Source: Collinsella sp. AF25-2LB
GTDB taxonomy: Bacteria > Actinomycetota > Coriobacteriia > Coriobacteriales > Coriobacteriaceae
Direction of reading: 5' to 3'
Length of the DNA stretch: 64,000 bases
Assembly (NCBI RefSeq): GCF_003458415.1
Contig: NZ_QRUF01000008.1
Coordinates: 12,582-76,581 of the forward strand
Below, piece after piece: positions 25,427-33,658 of the stretch (positions within the stretch are counted from its first letter, which is position 1; every line of letters begins with the position of its first letter). The position numbers and the translations under genes are program-made. The notes beneath the pieces were generated by a model. That model had not been told where the DNA came from. It did not search any database and saw only the letters and a list, made by a program, of their open reading frames with translations.

Positions 25427-25807
25427 ATGACCACAACAGCCGCTCAGATCAACGTACGTCTCGATGCCGATCTTAAAAGGAGTGGGGACGCCGCTCTCTC
25501 CAAGGCCGGTATGACGCCGAGCCAAGCGGTGCGAGCGCTCTGGCAGCTTGCAGCATCGCTGGCCGATCGCCCCGGTGCGCTCGAGGATATCCTGCTGCCC
25601 AGTCGTGCCCGGGCGGAACAGCGCGAGCGCGAAAAAGCCGCCAAACGTAAGCTCGAGCTTATGGATCAGGGGTCGAAGCTGTTCGCTGCCGCTTGCTGTG
25701 AGTCGGGAATCGATATGGTCAAGGCTCAGCCATCGGACGACGAAGAGCTCAAACGGAATGCCTATGCGGATCGCTATGGCGAGGAGATGAGCTGGCTCTA
25801 TGAGTGA
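25427..25807 (+). CDS. RelB/DinJ-like ribbon-helix-helix antitoxin
   Basis: A 126-aa protein whose N-terminal 45 residues are a ribbon-helix-helix: INVRLDADLKRSGDAALSKA, then GMTPSQAVRALWQLAA. This is the DinJ/RelB pattern. The C-terminal half is charged and helical and would wrap the toxin. It is preceded by AAGGAGGGG. The next gene, a PIN toxin, starts eight bases before this one ends, so the two are translationally coupled. The upstream repeats suggest that it represses its own promoter. Confidence 0.8.
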   Translation: MTTTAAQINVRLDADLKRSGDAALSKAGMTPSQAVRALWQLAASLADRPGALEDILLPSRARAEQREREKAAKRKLELMDQGSKLFAAACCESGIDMVKAQPSDDEELKRNAYADRYGEEMSWLYE

Positions 25808-26291
25808 GACTCCAAAGCGCATCTTGGTTGACACCAACGTGTGGCTCGATTACTTCATTCCCTCACGACGTGGTCGTTCGGTGGCGATTGAGTTTTTACG
25901 CGATGCATGCACGGCGCAGGTTGATTTGCTGTATGCGGCGACATCGTCCAAAGACCTGTTTTATTTGATTTCAAGCGAACATAAGGCATGGTATCGGCGA
26001 GAGCACGGTTCGCTTTCCCAGTATGCCGCTACGGTAGCGACTTCGCTTGCATGGGATTGTCTTAGCGTGCTGTCGCAGCTTGCCACGCCAGTGCCCTGTG
26101 ACCTGAGCGACATCTGGATGGCGAGCAGACAGCGTGAGCTCCATAGCGATTACGAAGACGATTTAATCATTGCGGCAGCGATACGCGCTCAAGCAGATCT
26201 ACTGGTCACCAACGATGTCAAACTCTGTTCACACGCACCCGTTGCAGCAATGAGCGTAGAAGACGCAAAGAATTACTTAGCAACGCTCTAG
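25800..26291 (+). CDS. PIN-domain ribonuclease toxin
   Basis: A 163-aa PIN endoribonuclease, the toxin partner of the overlapping antitoxin gene. Acidic metal-binding residues are present in order: D11 in ILVDTNVWLDYF, an E near residue 30, and D residues in the motifs HSDYEDDLIIAAA (about 115-127) and LLVTNDVKL (about 134-142). Pairing of a RelB-type antitoxin with a PIN toxin is less usual than with RelE and is characteristic of some gut actinobacteria and Firmicutes. Target RNA is unknown. Confidence 0.8.
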   Translation: MSETPKRILVDTNVWLDYFIPSRRGRSVAIEFLRDACTAQVDLLYAATSSKDLFYLISSEHKAWYRREHGSLSQYAATVATSLAWDCLSVLSQLATPVPCDLSDIWMASRQRELHSDYEDDLIIAAAIRAQADLLVTNDVKLCSHAPVAAMSVEDAKNYLATL

Positions 26292-26331
26292 CAATTTGAA
26301 GACCCTGCAGGTTGAGCAAACGTCAGCGAGA

Positions 26332-26425
26332 GCCCGCCAGAGTGAGCAAGGTGACGTGAAAGAGGAGGGCATAGGCCTTTTGGCCATGCCCGACGATTGA
26401 ACGTCAGATTGCCGCTCTGGCGGGC
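26332..26425. repeat. Inverted repeat after the toxin gene
   Basis: Arms starting GCCCGCCAGAG (26332-26357) and ending CTCTGGCGGGC (26401-26425) enclose a second stem GGGCATAGGCC/GGCCATGCCC (26367-26377 with 26382-26391). It separates the toxin from the convergent dehydrogenase gene. Confidence 0.75.
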
Positions 26426-26440
26426 TCGCAGCGTCGAGGG

Positions 26441-26468
26441 GTTCCGGCGTTTGGCAAAACGCCGGAAC
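26441..26468. terminator. Bidirectional hairpin between convergent genes
   Basis: GTTCCGGCGTTT pairs with AAACGCCGGAAC over 12 bp around a short loop, two bases from the stop of the minus-strand gene. Confidence 0.65.
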
Positions 26469-26470
26469 AA

Positions 26471-27406
26471 TTAGTGTTCGATCCAGCAGCGCAGGGTCTC
26501 GCCGGCCTGCAGGTGACGCAGATTCTCCGCGGCGATGTCGACGACGTTGTTGAGCGTGGCTGCCAGGTGGAACCAGCCGGAGACGTGCGGCGTGATGAGC
26601 ATGTTGGGCGCATCCCACAGGGGGCTTGTCGCGGGCAGCGGTTCGGGGTCGGTGACGTCGACCGCGGCGCCGGCGAGATGTCCCGACTCCAGAACGGCAA
26701 CCAAGTCATCGGTGACCACAAGGTCGCCGCGGCCGCCGTTGGCAAAGAAGGCACCTGGTTTCATCGCGGCAAAGAACTCGGCGTTCGCCAGACCGCGGGT
26801 CTCGGGCGTGCTCGGCATAAAGGATGCGACGATGTCGGCCTCTGCCAGGCGCTCAGGTAGGGCGTCCATGCCGTCCATGTCCTCAAACACAATGGGGTAG
26901 ACGAGTGGATGGCGCTTGATGCCGCGGACGTGCGCGCCCATGCCGCGGCAGAGCGTGGCAAAGTGACCGCCGATATCGCCCGCGCCCAGCACCAGCACGT
27001 TGGCGTTTTTGAGCGAGGTAACTGGCCCCAAATCCTCCCAGCGATGTTCGCGCTGCAAGTCGTGATAGCCGGGCAGGCGCTTCATCATGGAAAGGACCAT
27101 GGCAAACATGTGCTCGCTCACGGCCTGGCCGTAGGCGCCCACCGAGCAAGACAGTTTGGCGTCGGCTGGCACGGTGCCGGCGGCAAGGTAGTCGTCATAG
27201 CCGGCGGTCTGCAATTGCAGCAGCTGGAGATGCTCGCATGCCGTGAGCATGTCAGAGTCGATGTTGCCCAAGATCACGTCGGCGTTGGCGACTTGTTCGC
27301 GCGTGATAGCGTCGGCGCTCGTGTAGATAAAGTCCTCGCCCGGAGCGCTCGACTCAAGAATTGCGCGATGGTGGTCGTTGACGGGCAGCAAAACCAAGAT
27401 GTTCAC
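26471..27406 (-). CDS. D-2-hydroxyacid dehydrogenase family protein
   Basis: A 311-aa NAD(P)-dependent dehydrogenase. The Rossmann motif is VLGAGDIGGHF (about 138-148). The catalytic trio is visible: R in NGGRGDLV, E in DVTDPEPLP and H in ITPHVSGW. The start is GTG 27404-27406 with GGAAAGGA ahead of it. A longer open frame reaching 27472 merely reads through the GGGACAGG repeat and is rejected. Likely substrates are 2-ketoacids such as hydroxypyruvate, phenylpyruvate or 2-ketoisocaproate, which cannot be separated from sequence alone. Confidence 0.85.
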   Translation of the reverse strand: MNILVLLPVNDHHRAILESSAPGEDFIYTSADAITREQVANADVILGNIDSDMLTACEHLQLLQLQTAGYDDYLAAGTVPADAKLSCSVGAYGQAVSEHMFAMVLSMMKRLPGYHDLQREHRWEDLGPVTSLKNANVLVLGAGDIGGHFATLCRGMGAHVRGIKRHPLVYPIVFEDMDGMDALPERLAEADIVASFMPSTPETRGLANAEFFAAMKPGAFFANGGRGDLVVTDDLVAVLESGHLAGAAVDVTDPEPLPATSPLWDAPNMLITPHVSGWFHLAATLNNVVDIAAENLRHLQAGETLRCWIEH

Positions 27407-27426
27407 AAGTAGTCCTTTCCGCTTGA

Positions 27427-27466
27427 CCCGCCAAAAAGGGACAGGTTTATTTTGGCGGGTTTTATC
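27427..27466 (+). repeat. GGGACAGG-type 40-bp repeat with compensatory arm change
   Basis: Here the arms read CCCGCCAAAA and TTTTGGCGGG: both sides changed together compared with the other copies, so pairing is conserved. It lies 20 bases upstream of the dehydrogenase start. Confidence 0.9.
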
Positions 27467-27480
27467 AGGCAAAACGCTAT

Positions 27481-27529
27481 AAAAACGCCGGGCTTCGCGA
27501 TGGTTAACATATCCATCGTGAAGCCCGGC
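27481..27529 (-). terminator. Intrinsic terminator of map
   Basis: On the minus strand a 17-bp stem (27513-27529 with 27487-27503, one mismatch) is followed by GTTTTTAT. It begins 11 bases after the map stop. Confidence 0.85.
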
Positions 27530-27539
27530 GCATCCACGG

Positions 27540-28427
27540 CTACCAGCTCAGCAGCTCGTAGCCGTCCTCGGTCACCACGAGCTGTACCTCGCACTGGGCC
27601 GAATCGCTGCCGTCCTTGGTGCGCACGCACCAGCCGTCGCCCTTGCTGATCTTGATGTCGGGCGCTCCGGCGTTGACCATGGGCTCGATGGTAAAGACCA
27701 TGCCCGGCACCATGATGGTGTCCACATCGGGCGCCTCGGTGGTAAAGCCCACAAACGGGTCCTCGTGGAACTCCTTACCGATGCCGTGTCCGCCGTACTC
27801 GCGCACCACGCTAAAGCCGGCGTCCTCGACGGTCTTTTGTACTGCCTCGGCCATAACGGAGAGCGGTAGCCATGGCTTGACGGCTGCCAGACCCGCCTCC
27901 ACGCTGGCACGGGTGACGTCGACCAGGCGCTGGCGCTCGGCCGAGACCTCGCCGATGCAGAACATGCGGCTCGAATCACTAAAGTAACCGTCCAAGATCG
28001 TGGAGCAGTCTACGTTGATGATGTCGCCCTCGTGCAGCACGTCCGTATCGCAGGGAATGCCGTGGCAGACCACATCATTGATCGAGGTGCACACGCTCTT
28101 GGGGTAGCCCTCGTAGTTGAGGTCGGCCGGCGTGCCACCGTGCTCGACGGTGTAGTCGTAGATCATCTGGTCGATCTGGTTGGTGGTCATGCCTGCGGCG
28201 ATATGCTCGCCCACATAATCGAGCACGCCCACGTTGATGGCTGCCGAGCGCTTGATGCCCTCGATATCGGCGGGAGTCTTGTAGAGCGTGCGAGGCAGAA
28301 CCTCCCAGCCTTCTTCCCACAAGCGCTCGAGGCGCTCATCAAAGGCGCTATGGCATTTCTTGTATTTCTTGCCGCTGCCGCACCAGCAAGCGTCGTTGCG
28401 GCCGGGCACGGGTCCTTTGTCATACAT
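27540..28427 (-). CDS. map: Type I methionine aminopeptidase with N-terminal SEC-C zinc motif
   Basis: A 295-aa enzyme removing the initiator methionine. The N-terminus carries a SEC-C zinc motif, CWCGSGKKYKKCH (C14, C16, C25, H26), linking it to the ribosome or SecA-type partners. The catalytic domain has the standard ligands: H in DVVCHGIP, D in NVDCSTILDGYFSDSS, H in YGGHGIGKEFHEDP and E in FTIEPM. The SEC-C fusion is common in Actinomycetota and some Firmicutes. It has its own terminator and appears monocistronic. Confidence 0.93.
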   Translation of the reverse strand: MYDKGPVPGRNDACWCGSGKKYKKCHSAFDERLERLWEEGWEVLPRTLYKTPADIEGIKRSAAINVGVLDYVGEHIAAGMTTNQIDQMIYDYTVEHGGTPADLNYEGYPKSVCTSINDVVCHGIPCDTDVLHEGDIINVDCSTILDGYFSDSSRMFCIGEVSAERQRLVDVTRASVEAGLAAVKPWLPLSVMAEAVQKTVEDAGFSVVREYGGHGIGKEFHEDPFVGFTTEAPDVDTIMVPGMVFTIEPMVNAGAPDIKISKGDGWCVRTKDGSDSAQCEVQLVVTEDGYELLSW

Positions 28428-28479
28428 GGCTAACTTCCTTTCATTCGCAGCTAGTATAGCCCACCCACGCGGCCATAAA

Positions 28480-28546
28480 AGTTGCGGTGATATAGTTCCG
28501 ATTTAAGCGGTTTAACAGCACAAATAGGAACTATATCACCGCAACT
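28480..28546. repeat. AGTTGCGGTGA hairpin, copy 3
   Basis: The best-preserved copy: AGTTGCGGTGATATAGTTCC on the left and its inverse on the right pair at 24 of 25 bases. It lies between map and the radical SAM gene, both on the minus strand. Confidence 0.88.
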
Positions 28547-28587
28547 GATGGGGCGGGATGGCGGGCACTAGCTGCTGCGTGGTTTTG

Positions 28588-29364
28588 CTAGTAGCTCACC
28601 TGGCAGGGAATACCGAGGGCGCGCACGCGCGCGGCAATGGCGTCGAGCACCTCGGGCGCTGCTTTGGCAAGGCCGGCGACTGGTGTCTCGCGCGCGACCG
28701 TGTAGATGGTCGCCTCCTGCGGACGAATGCGCTCAAGCGCCGCGAGCCAGGGGGCAACATACTCCTCGCCGGTATTGTCGATGAGCTTGCCCTGATACTC
28801 GCCGGTCAAAAAGATCGTCTGGATAATAACGTGACCGTCAAAGCTTGCGAACGTCTCGATCTGGTGTTCGACGTTGTAGGGGCCAACAGGCTGGTCGAGC
28901 AGCTGGATAAACGCCGGGTCGACGGTATCGAGCTTAAGAATGTTGTCGTCGACCATCATGAGCGCGTCGTGCACCTCGGGGCGGTCGGCGCGTGTGCCGT
29001 TGGAGAGCACGGCGATCTTGGAGTTTGGGGCAAGCTCGTCGCGCAGTGCGACGGCGCCGGCGATGGCCCGTGGAAACTCCGGTGCGGCGGTGGGCTCGCC
29101 GTTGCCTGCGAAGGTGATTACATCGGGGAGCTCGCCCTCGGCTGCCATCTCGCGCAGCTTTGCCTCGAGCGCTTCGAGTACCACGGCAGCCGTGTTATAC
29201 GGCTCATGGCAGGGGCGCTCGGCGTTGAGGCCGTTCTCGCAGTAGATGCAGTCGAACGTGCAGATTTTGCCGCTGGCCGGCATCATGTTGACGCCGAGCG
29301 AGAGACCAAGGCGACGGCTGCGAACGGGCCCAAAGATGGGGCTGGCATTCAAAAACGTAGACAT
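28588..29364 (-). CDS. Radical SAM protein, COG0731-like
   Basis: A 258-aa radical SAM enzyme with the cluster motif C35-X3-C39-X2-C42 (CTFDCIYC) and the preceding segment SRRLGLSLGVNMMP, which is characteristic of the COG0731 (TYW1-related) family of unknown function in bacteria. The SAM-binding GGE counterpart is FAGNGEPT. The second of two close ATGs (29364) is favoured, because GAGGAG then has a normal nine-base spacing; ATG 29370 is the alternative. No partner substrate gene is adjacent, so its modification target cannot be inferred. Confidence 0.82.
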   Translation of the reverse strand: MSTFLNASPIFGPVRSRRLGLSLGVNMMPASGKICTFDCIYCENGLNAERPCHEPYNTAAVVLEALEAKLREMAAEGELPDVITFAGNGEPTAAPEFPRAIAGAVALRDELAPNSKIAVLSNGTRADRPEVHDALMMVDDNILKLDTVDPAFIQLLDQPVGPYNVEHQIETFASFDGHVIIQTIFLTGEYQGKLIDNTGEEYVAPWLAALERIRPQEATIYTVARETPVAGLAKAAPEVLDAIAARVRALGIPCQVSY

Positions 29365-29589
29365 AGGCATATGCTCCTCAAGACAATTGTGCCTAAGCAT
29401 AGCATCGGCTCCAAAGCAAGGTGTGGGCTCTTGCTTTACAAGTTTCGTTTTTTCACGTCGCTCATGATGCCGTGCCATGAAAAGCCTCGGGTCGGGTAAA
29501 GTTAATCTGTTAACAAGGTGTAAGGCAATGCGGGTCTATCCAACCGCACTGACGTGCAACTGGATGAGCATTGATGACGGGGGCACAAC

Positions 29590-30387
29590 ATGGATTTTAC
29601 GGTCGAGAATGCGGGCACCACGATCGCCTGTCGCGAATATGTCGGCCCGGATGTGTCGCCTGATGCTCCTGCCTTGGTGTGCGTGCACGGCGCTTGTGTC
29701 GACGGCACATTTTTTGACGGTATCGCTTGTGAGCTCAGCCGCAACTACCGCGTAATTGCCTACGACCGCCGCGGCTGCGGTGGCAGCAGCGATGCGGCAG
29801 ACGGCAGCTATGATCTTGCCGCTCAGGCCGCCGACCTGCAAGCCGTGATCGAACACGTTGGCGCTCCGGCAAATGTGCTTGCGCATAGCGCCGGTACGTT
29901 GGTGGCGCTGGAGCTTCTTCGCACCGAACCCCATCTCGTTGCCCGTGCGATTCTGCATGAGCCGGCTGTGTCGGACAAAGGCGTCGGTATGGGCGCAGCT
30001 CCGGTTTTGCTCGATATGATTGCGGCGGGAAAGGTTTCAAGGGCGCTCCGGCTTTTCTTGGGAGCCCTCGGCGACTTGGACCCCGAGGCTCCTGGAACGA
30101 CCGAAGCGGAAGCCAAACATGCCCTGCGCAACGGCCGCAGTTTCATGGCAAACGAATACGGGATTGCTATGACCTGCGTTCCCGATTGGGATAGCGTTCG
30201 CGCGTCAAAAACGGTGGCCGCCGTGCTCCTGGGCGAGCTCTCGATTGGCACATCCCGCGAGGCTGGTACGCGAGCGGCTGCCGAATATCTCGATTGCCCC
30301 CTCGTGACAATCCCGGGCGCGCACAACGGCCTGCGCGATCGCCCGGCAGCGGCTGCCCAGACTGTCCGTAGCATCCTGGAGCTCTAG
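29590..30387 (+). CDS. Alpha/beta hydrolase
   Basis: A 265-aa cytoplasmic alpha/beta hydrolase. The oxyanion motif is CVHGACVDG (about 31-39), the nucleophile is S100 in LAHSAGTL, and the final histidine is in PGAHNGLRDRP. The motif YDRRGCGGSS after strand 4 is typical of epoxide-hydrolase/esterase-like members. The cap domain is small (about 125-190). Substrate is unknown. It is divergent from the radical SAM gene, with 225 bases between holding no clear structure. Confidence 0.82.
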   Translation: MDFTVENAGTTIACREYVGPDVSPDAPALVCVHGACVDGTFFDGIACELSRNYRVIAYDRRGCGGSSDAADGSYDLAAQAADLQAVIEHVGAPANVLAHSAGTLVALELLRTEPHLVARAILHEPAVSDKGVGMGAAPVLLDMIAAGKVSRALRLFLGALGDLDPEAPGTTEAEAKHALRNGRSFMANEYGIAMTCVPDWDSVRASKTVAAVLLGELSIGTSREAGTRAAAEYLDCPLVTIPGAHNGLRDRPAAAAQTVRSILEL

Positions 30388-30500
30388 CAGCCGTAAAAAT
30401 CAAAACAGTCTTCACTCGCAAACGTTTCGGCCGTGTTAACAAATGTGCTCAAAACCTCACGTCTGCGGCTTCAATCGCGCCGCCTGCCAACTCATAAAAA

Positions 30501-30553
30501 TGTAACAGCATTCACGTGCTTACCTGCATCGGCAAGGTGTTACCCTTGTAACA
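30501..30553 (+). promoter_or_regulatory. Palindromic operator candidate before the response regulator
   Basis: TGTTAC-CCTT-GTAACA at 30538-30553 is a perfect 6-bp inverted pair, and a further half site TGTAACA lies at 30501-30507. It is in the 211-base gap upstream of the regulator gene at 30599, which otherwise holds AT-rich sequence without a gene. Confidence 0.4.
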
Positions 30554-30598
30554 TTTGGAACCCACCGCTACCATGCGAAACTATCGAAAGGGCCCCAT

Positions 30599-32479
30599 AT
30601 GCTCAATAATCACGAGGTCAATCTAACCGACGAGGAGGCTGCCGCCGAGGTCGCCCGTGTCGCGAAGACCTACCCCGTGGTGCGTTTGCTGTCGGCCGAT
30701 CAGATTAAGAGTGAGCCTAACTGCCTGCTCGCCGGTGATCGGTGTCCTTGTCTGCGTCAGTCAAGTCTTGAGGCTTTGGCAGACTCCGATGAGGTGTCGG
30801 AGCAACTGCTCAATGATGGCACTGAGTACCGCGCCCGTCTACGCCCTTTGAAGGTCGAGGGCGAGCCTCACGTCTTGCTGATGGTGCGTCCGATCGATGA
30901 GCAAGAGGCCGCAGAAGAGGACCTTGTCTACACCGACGTGCTGACGAATGTGCGCAATCGCCGATATTACGAGGAAAAGCTCCGTAGCACCCGCGTGAAT
31001 GCCGGCGTTGCGGTGATCGACCTTGATGATTTTAGGGTCTTCAACGATACGTGTGGCCGTCATGCCGGCGACCTTGCGCTCGGTGCTGTGGCGACAGCCA
31101 TGCGCAGCGGAATCCGTTCGACTGACGAGCTTGTGCGCTATGGCTGCGACAAGTTTGTGGTTGTCATGCCCAATATTCCCTCCGACGACTTCACCCGTCG
31201 CCTGCATCAGGTGTCCGATGCCGTTCGTTCCACGATTATTCCGGGCCATGAGTACGTGAGCTTGACGGCATGTGTTGGTGGCGTTCGCATTCATGGCGAG
31301 ACGGTCGATGAGGGCGTTGGCCGCGCTGCCCAGTTACTGAGCCGCGCTAAGGCAAAAGCCGGTACGGTCGTGACCGATGCCGATTCCATCGAGGCCTTCC
31401 AAAGCGAAAAGCCTTTGGTGCTTATTGTCGATGACTCCGAGATGAACCGAGTCATTCTCAACGAGATGCTCAAGGACGAGTATTGTATCCTCGAGGCCGA
31501 TAACGGTCGTGCGGCGCTCGACATGGTCGACCGCTATGGCGATGAGTTGTCGCTCGTGCTGCTGGACATTATCATGCCGGGCATAAGTGGCTTTGAGGTA
31601 CTGGCCGATCTGTCGCGCCGATCGGGTATCGACAATCTGCCTGTCATCATGATCTCGAGCGAAGATTCCGATGATATGGTTCTGCGCGCGTACGAGCTGG
31701 GCGCCTCGGACTATATCAACCGCCCGTTTGACTCCCGTGTCGTGCGCCGCCGTGTAAGCAACACCATCCGCCTATACGCCAAACAGCGCCGCCTGACGAA
31801 CCTGCTGTCCCAGCAGTACAACGAGCGCGTCAAGAACAGTCGCATGCTCATCGACATCATGGCCGGCGTCATGGAGCTTCGCAACGGCGAGAGCGGCAGA
31901 CACGTTACGAACATCGAGAAGCTGACCGAGCTGCTGCTTGGCTGTCTGGTCCAGCGTAGCGGCACGGTCTCCCTCGACAATGAGGAACGCTCTACGATCG
32001 CCCTGGCTTCGGCGCTGCACGATATCGGCAAGATGTCGATTGACGATGCGATCCTCAACAAGCCCGGGCGCCTTACGCCCGAGGAGTTCGAGATCATGAA
32101 GACGCATACCACGATCGGCGCCGATATGCTGCTTAAGCTGGGTAGCCATCACGCCGGCAATGCGCTTATGGAATATGCGTACCAGATTGCGCGTTGGCAT
32201 CACGAGCGCTGGGACGGCAAGGGTTATCCCGATGGCCTCAAGGGCGACGATATCCCCATCGCCGCGCAGGTGGTTTCGGTGGCTGACGTGTACGATGCTC
32301 TGACGAGTGTGCGTGTGTACAAGGACGCTATCCCGCACAAGGAGGCGATCCAGATGATCCTGGACGGTAAGTGCGGCACCTTTAACCCGCTGCTGCTCGA
32401 TTGCCTGCTCGAGGTGCAAGACCAAATTGCCGAGACGTTGGCACGCCCCGCCGACGTCGTTGCGTTTCCCACGATTTAG
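30599..32479 (+). CDS. Degenerate GGDEF - receiver - HD-GYP signalling protein
   Basis: A 626-aa cytoplasmic protein. Residues 1-100 are unassigned. A GGDEF-like domain (about 105-255) opens with DVLTNVRNRRYYEEKL, but its signature is GCDKF (about 181-185), so cyclase activity is unlikely. A receiver domain (about 275-395) has IVDDSE and the phospho-aspartate near D323 in LLDIIMPG. A C-terminal HD-GYP phosphodiesterase domain (about 415-610) has the ALHDIGK motif and an intact HHERWDGKGYPDG. It probably binds or degrades c-di-GMP or another cyclic dinucleotide in response to phosphorylation. The next gene encodes an Hpt protein, a likely phosphodonor. Confidence 0.88.
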   Translation: MLNNHEVNLTDEEAAAEVARVAKTYPVVRLLSADQIKSEPNCLLAGDRCPCLRQSSLEALADSDEVSEQLLNDGTEYRARLRPLKVEGEPHVLLMVRPIDEQEAAEEDLVYTDVLTNVRNRRYYEEKLRSTRVNAGVAVIDLDDFRVFNDTCGRHAGDLALGAVATAMRSGIRSTDELVRYGCDKFVVVMPNIPSDDFTRRLHQVSDAVRSTIIPGHEYVSLTACVGGVRIHGETVDEGVGRAAQLLSRAKAKAGTVVTDADSIEAFQSEKPLVLIVDDSEMNRVILNEMLKDEYCILEADNGRAALDMVDRYGDELSLVLLDIIMPGISGFEVLADLSRRSGIDNLPVIMISSEDSDDMVLRAYELGASDYINRPFDSRVVRRRVSNTIRLYAKQRRLTNLLSQQYNERVKNSRMLIDIMAGVMELRNGESGRHVTNIEKLTELLLGCLVQRSGTVSLDNEERSTIALASALHDIGKMSIDDAILNKPGRLTPEEFEIMKTHTTIGADMLLKLGSHHAGNALMEYAYQIARWHHERWDGKGYPDGLKGDDIPIAAQVVSVADVYDALTSVRVYKDAIPHKEAIQMILDGKCGTFNPLLLDCLLEVQDQIAETLARPADVVAFPTI

Positions 32480-32502
32480 TTTGACCAAAGGAGTTTTAAT
32501 CC

Positions 32503-32859
32503 ATGATTTCCATGCGTGAGGCGTATGAGAAGATCGGTGCCAATTATGATGACGCTTGCGCTCGGCTGATGGGCGATGAGATGCTTGCCCGCTTTGCCCT
32601 CAAGTTTTTGGATGACGAGAGCATGGGCAAGCTGGAGGCCGCCATGGCGGCAGGAGACGCCGAAGGTGCGTTTATGGCAGCGCACACGCTCAAGGGCGTG
32701 AGCCAGAACCTGGGATTCGATAATCTGTACGAGCCGGCGGTTGTGGTGACCGAAGCGCTGCGCGGCGCCGATGCCGTTGACGGCGCTCGCGAGGGAATGC
32801 ATGCGCTGCAGCAGCAATATGCGGCAACGATGTCGGCCTTGCGCGAGGCGGCCGAGTAA
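32503..32859 (+). CDS. Hpt (histidine phosphotransfer) domain protein
   Basis: A 118-aa four-helix Hpt protein. The phospho-histidine is H61 in AAHTLKGVSQNLG, the canonical Hpt motif. It starts 23 bases after the regulator gene with AAGGAG before it, so the two are one operon. It is the natural phosphorelay partner for the upstream receiver domain. No histidine kinase is encoded nearby, so the input must come from a distant hybrid kinase. Confidence 0.88.
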   Translation: MISMREAYEKIGANYDDACARLMGDEMLARFALKFLDDESMGKLEAAMAAGDAEGAFMAAHTLKGVSQNLGFDNLYEPAVVVTEALRGADAVDGAREGMHALQQQYAATMSALREAAE

Positions 32860-32883
32860 GAGCTCGCGAGCTTTGATGACTAT

Positions 32884-32947
32884 GAGAGTTGATAATCTCC
32901 CGTTTTAGGCCCGGTGGCGGCCTCAAAGTGGGAGATTGTCCACTCTC
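32884..32947. repeat. Inverted repeat after the Hpt gene
   Basis: GAGAGTTGATAATCTCCC (32884-32901) pairs with 32930-32947 at 15 of 18 bases, and the stem continues inward through TTTTAGGCC/GGCCTCAAAG. Its sequence is unrelated to the other families here. Confidence 0.75.
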
Positions 32948-33035
32948 GTTCGATACATGTCCAAAAATCCACGCTCACCCCTTCTGATTAGTGAATGGCC
33001 CATGCGCACTGGCGGGGCTTTCCGCATGCAATCCA

Positions 33036-33069
33036 TATCGTTGTTCGATAAACTGTTCGAATAACGATA
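33036..33069 (+). promoter_or_regulatory. Operator of the DUF2975/XRE pair
   Basis: TATCGTTGTTCGA (33036-33048) and TCGAATAACGATA (33057-33069) are inverted at 12 of 13 positions with an 8-base centre. It ends 21 bases before the start codon, a position suited to autorepression by the XRE regulator of the operon. Confidence 0.6.
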
Positions 33070-33089
33070 GAGTCGATGAGGGTGAGTGT

Positions 33090-33650
33090 ATGTCCAACAG
33101 CGTTCAGCGTATGGCCAAGGCGGGCGAAAATATCAGGAAGCTTGGTTTTTGCATGGCAGCCGTTTTTGCAGGGATGCTCGTCGCTTTTGCCGCGTTGGTT
33201 GTTTACGTGATCTGGTATGCGGTTGCAAACGTTGTTTCTGTCGATTCTTTCGGTGTCGTGACGCTTTTCGATGGCGGGAGCATCGTTATCCCAAGCGGGC
33301 TGTGCCTGGCACTCGTCGTGGGTGTTTCGCTTGTCGTTTTGTGCGGAATCAGCCATAACATCTCTCGGGGCGTCTCGCCCTTTACCAAGGCGCATGTGCG
33401 GCTTATCCGTGTTCTCGCGCTTGCCTTTGCTGTTAACGCCGCGGTTTCGCTTGTTGGTGCCTATGGATCGGTCAATCTCACCATTGGCGGACTGGAGCTT
33501 TACATTGTGCCTCATTCCTTCGTTATTGAGATTTGCCAAGGCGCTACCTTTGATGCGGGGTCGTTTATCGGCGCAGTTGTCTGTTTGTTTATCTCGGCGA
33601 TCTGGAGTTATGCCTCGCTGCTCCAAGAGCAGTCTGACGAGCTTGTGTAG
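33090..33650 (+). CDS. DUF2975 membrane protein
   Basis: A 186-aa protein with four transmembrane segments (about 20-45, 65-95, 105-130 and 150-175) in the DUF2975 arrangement. In many Firmicutes and Actinomycetota such a protein is encoded directly before a small XRE regulator, as here with nine bases between. Function is unknown; the membrane protein may sequester the regulator. ATG 33090 follows GAGGGTGAGTG. Confidence 0.8.
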   Translation: MSNSVQRMAKAGENIRKLGFCMAAVFAGMLVAFAALVVYVIWYAVANVVSVDSFGVVTLFDGGSIVIPSGLCLALVVGVSLVVLCGISHNISRGVSPFTKAHVRLIRVLALAFAVNAAVSLVGAYGSVNLTIGGLELYIVPHSFVIEICQGATFDAGSFIGAVVCLFISAIWSYASLLQEQSDELV

Positions 33651-33658
33651 GAGGAAAC

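Noticed and set aside
27407..27472. N-terminal extension of the 2-hydroxyacid dehydrogenase through the GGGACAGG repeat
   Set aside because: The extra residues are only a translation of the repeat, and a good ribosome site serves GTG 27406.
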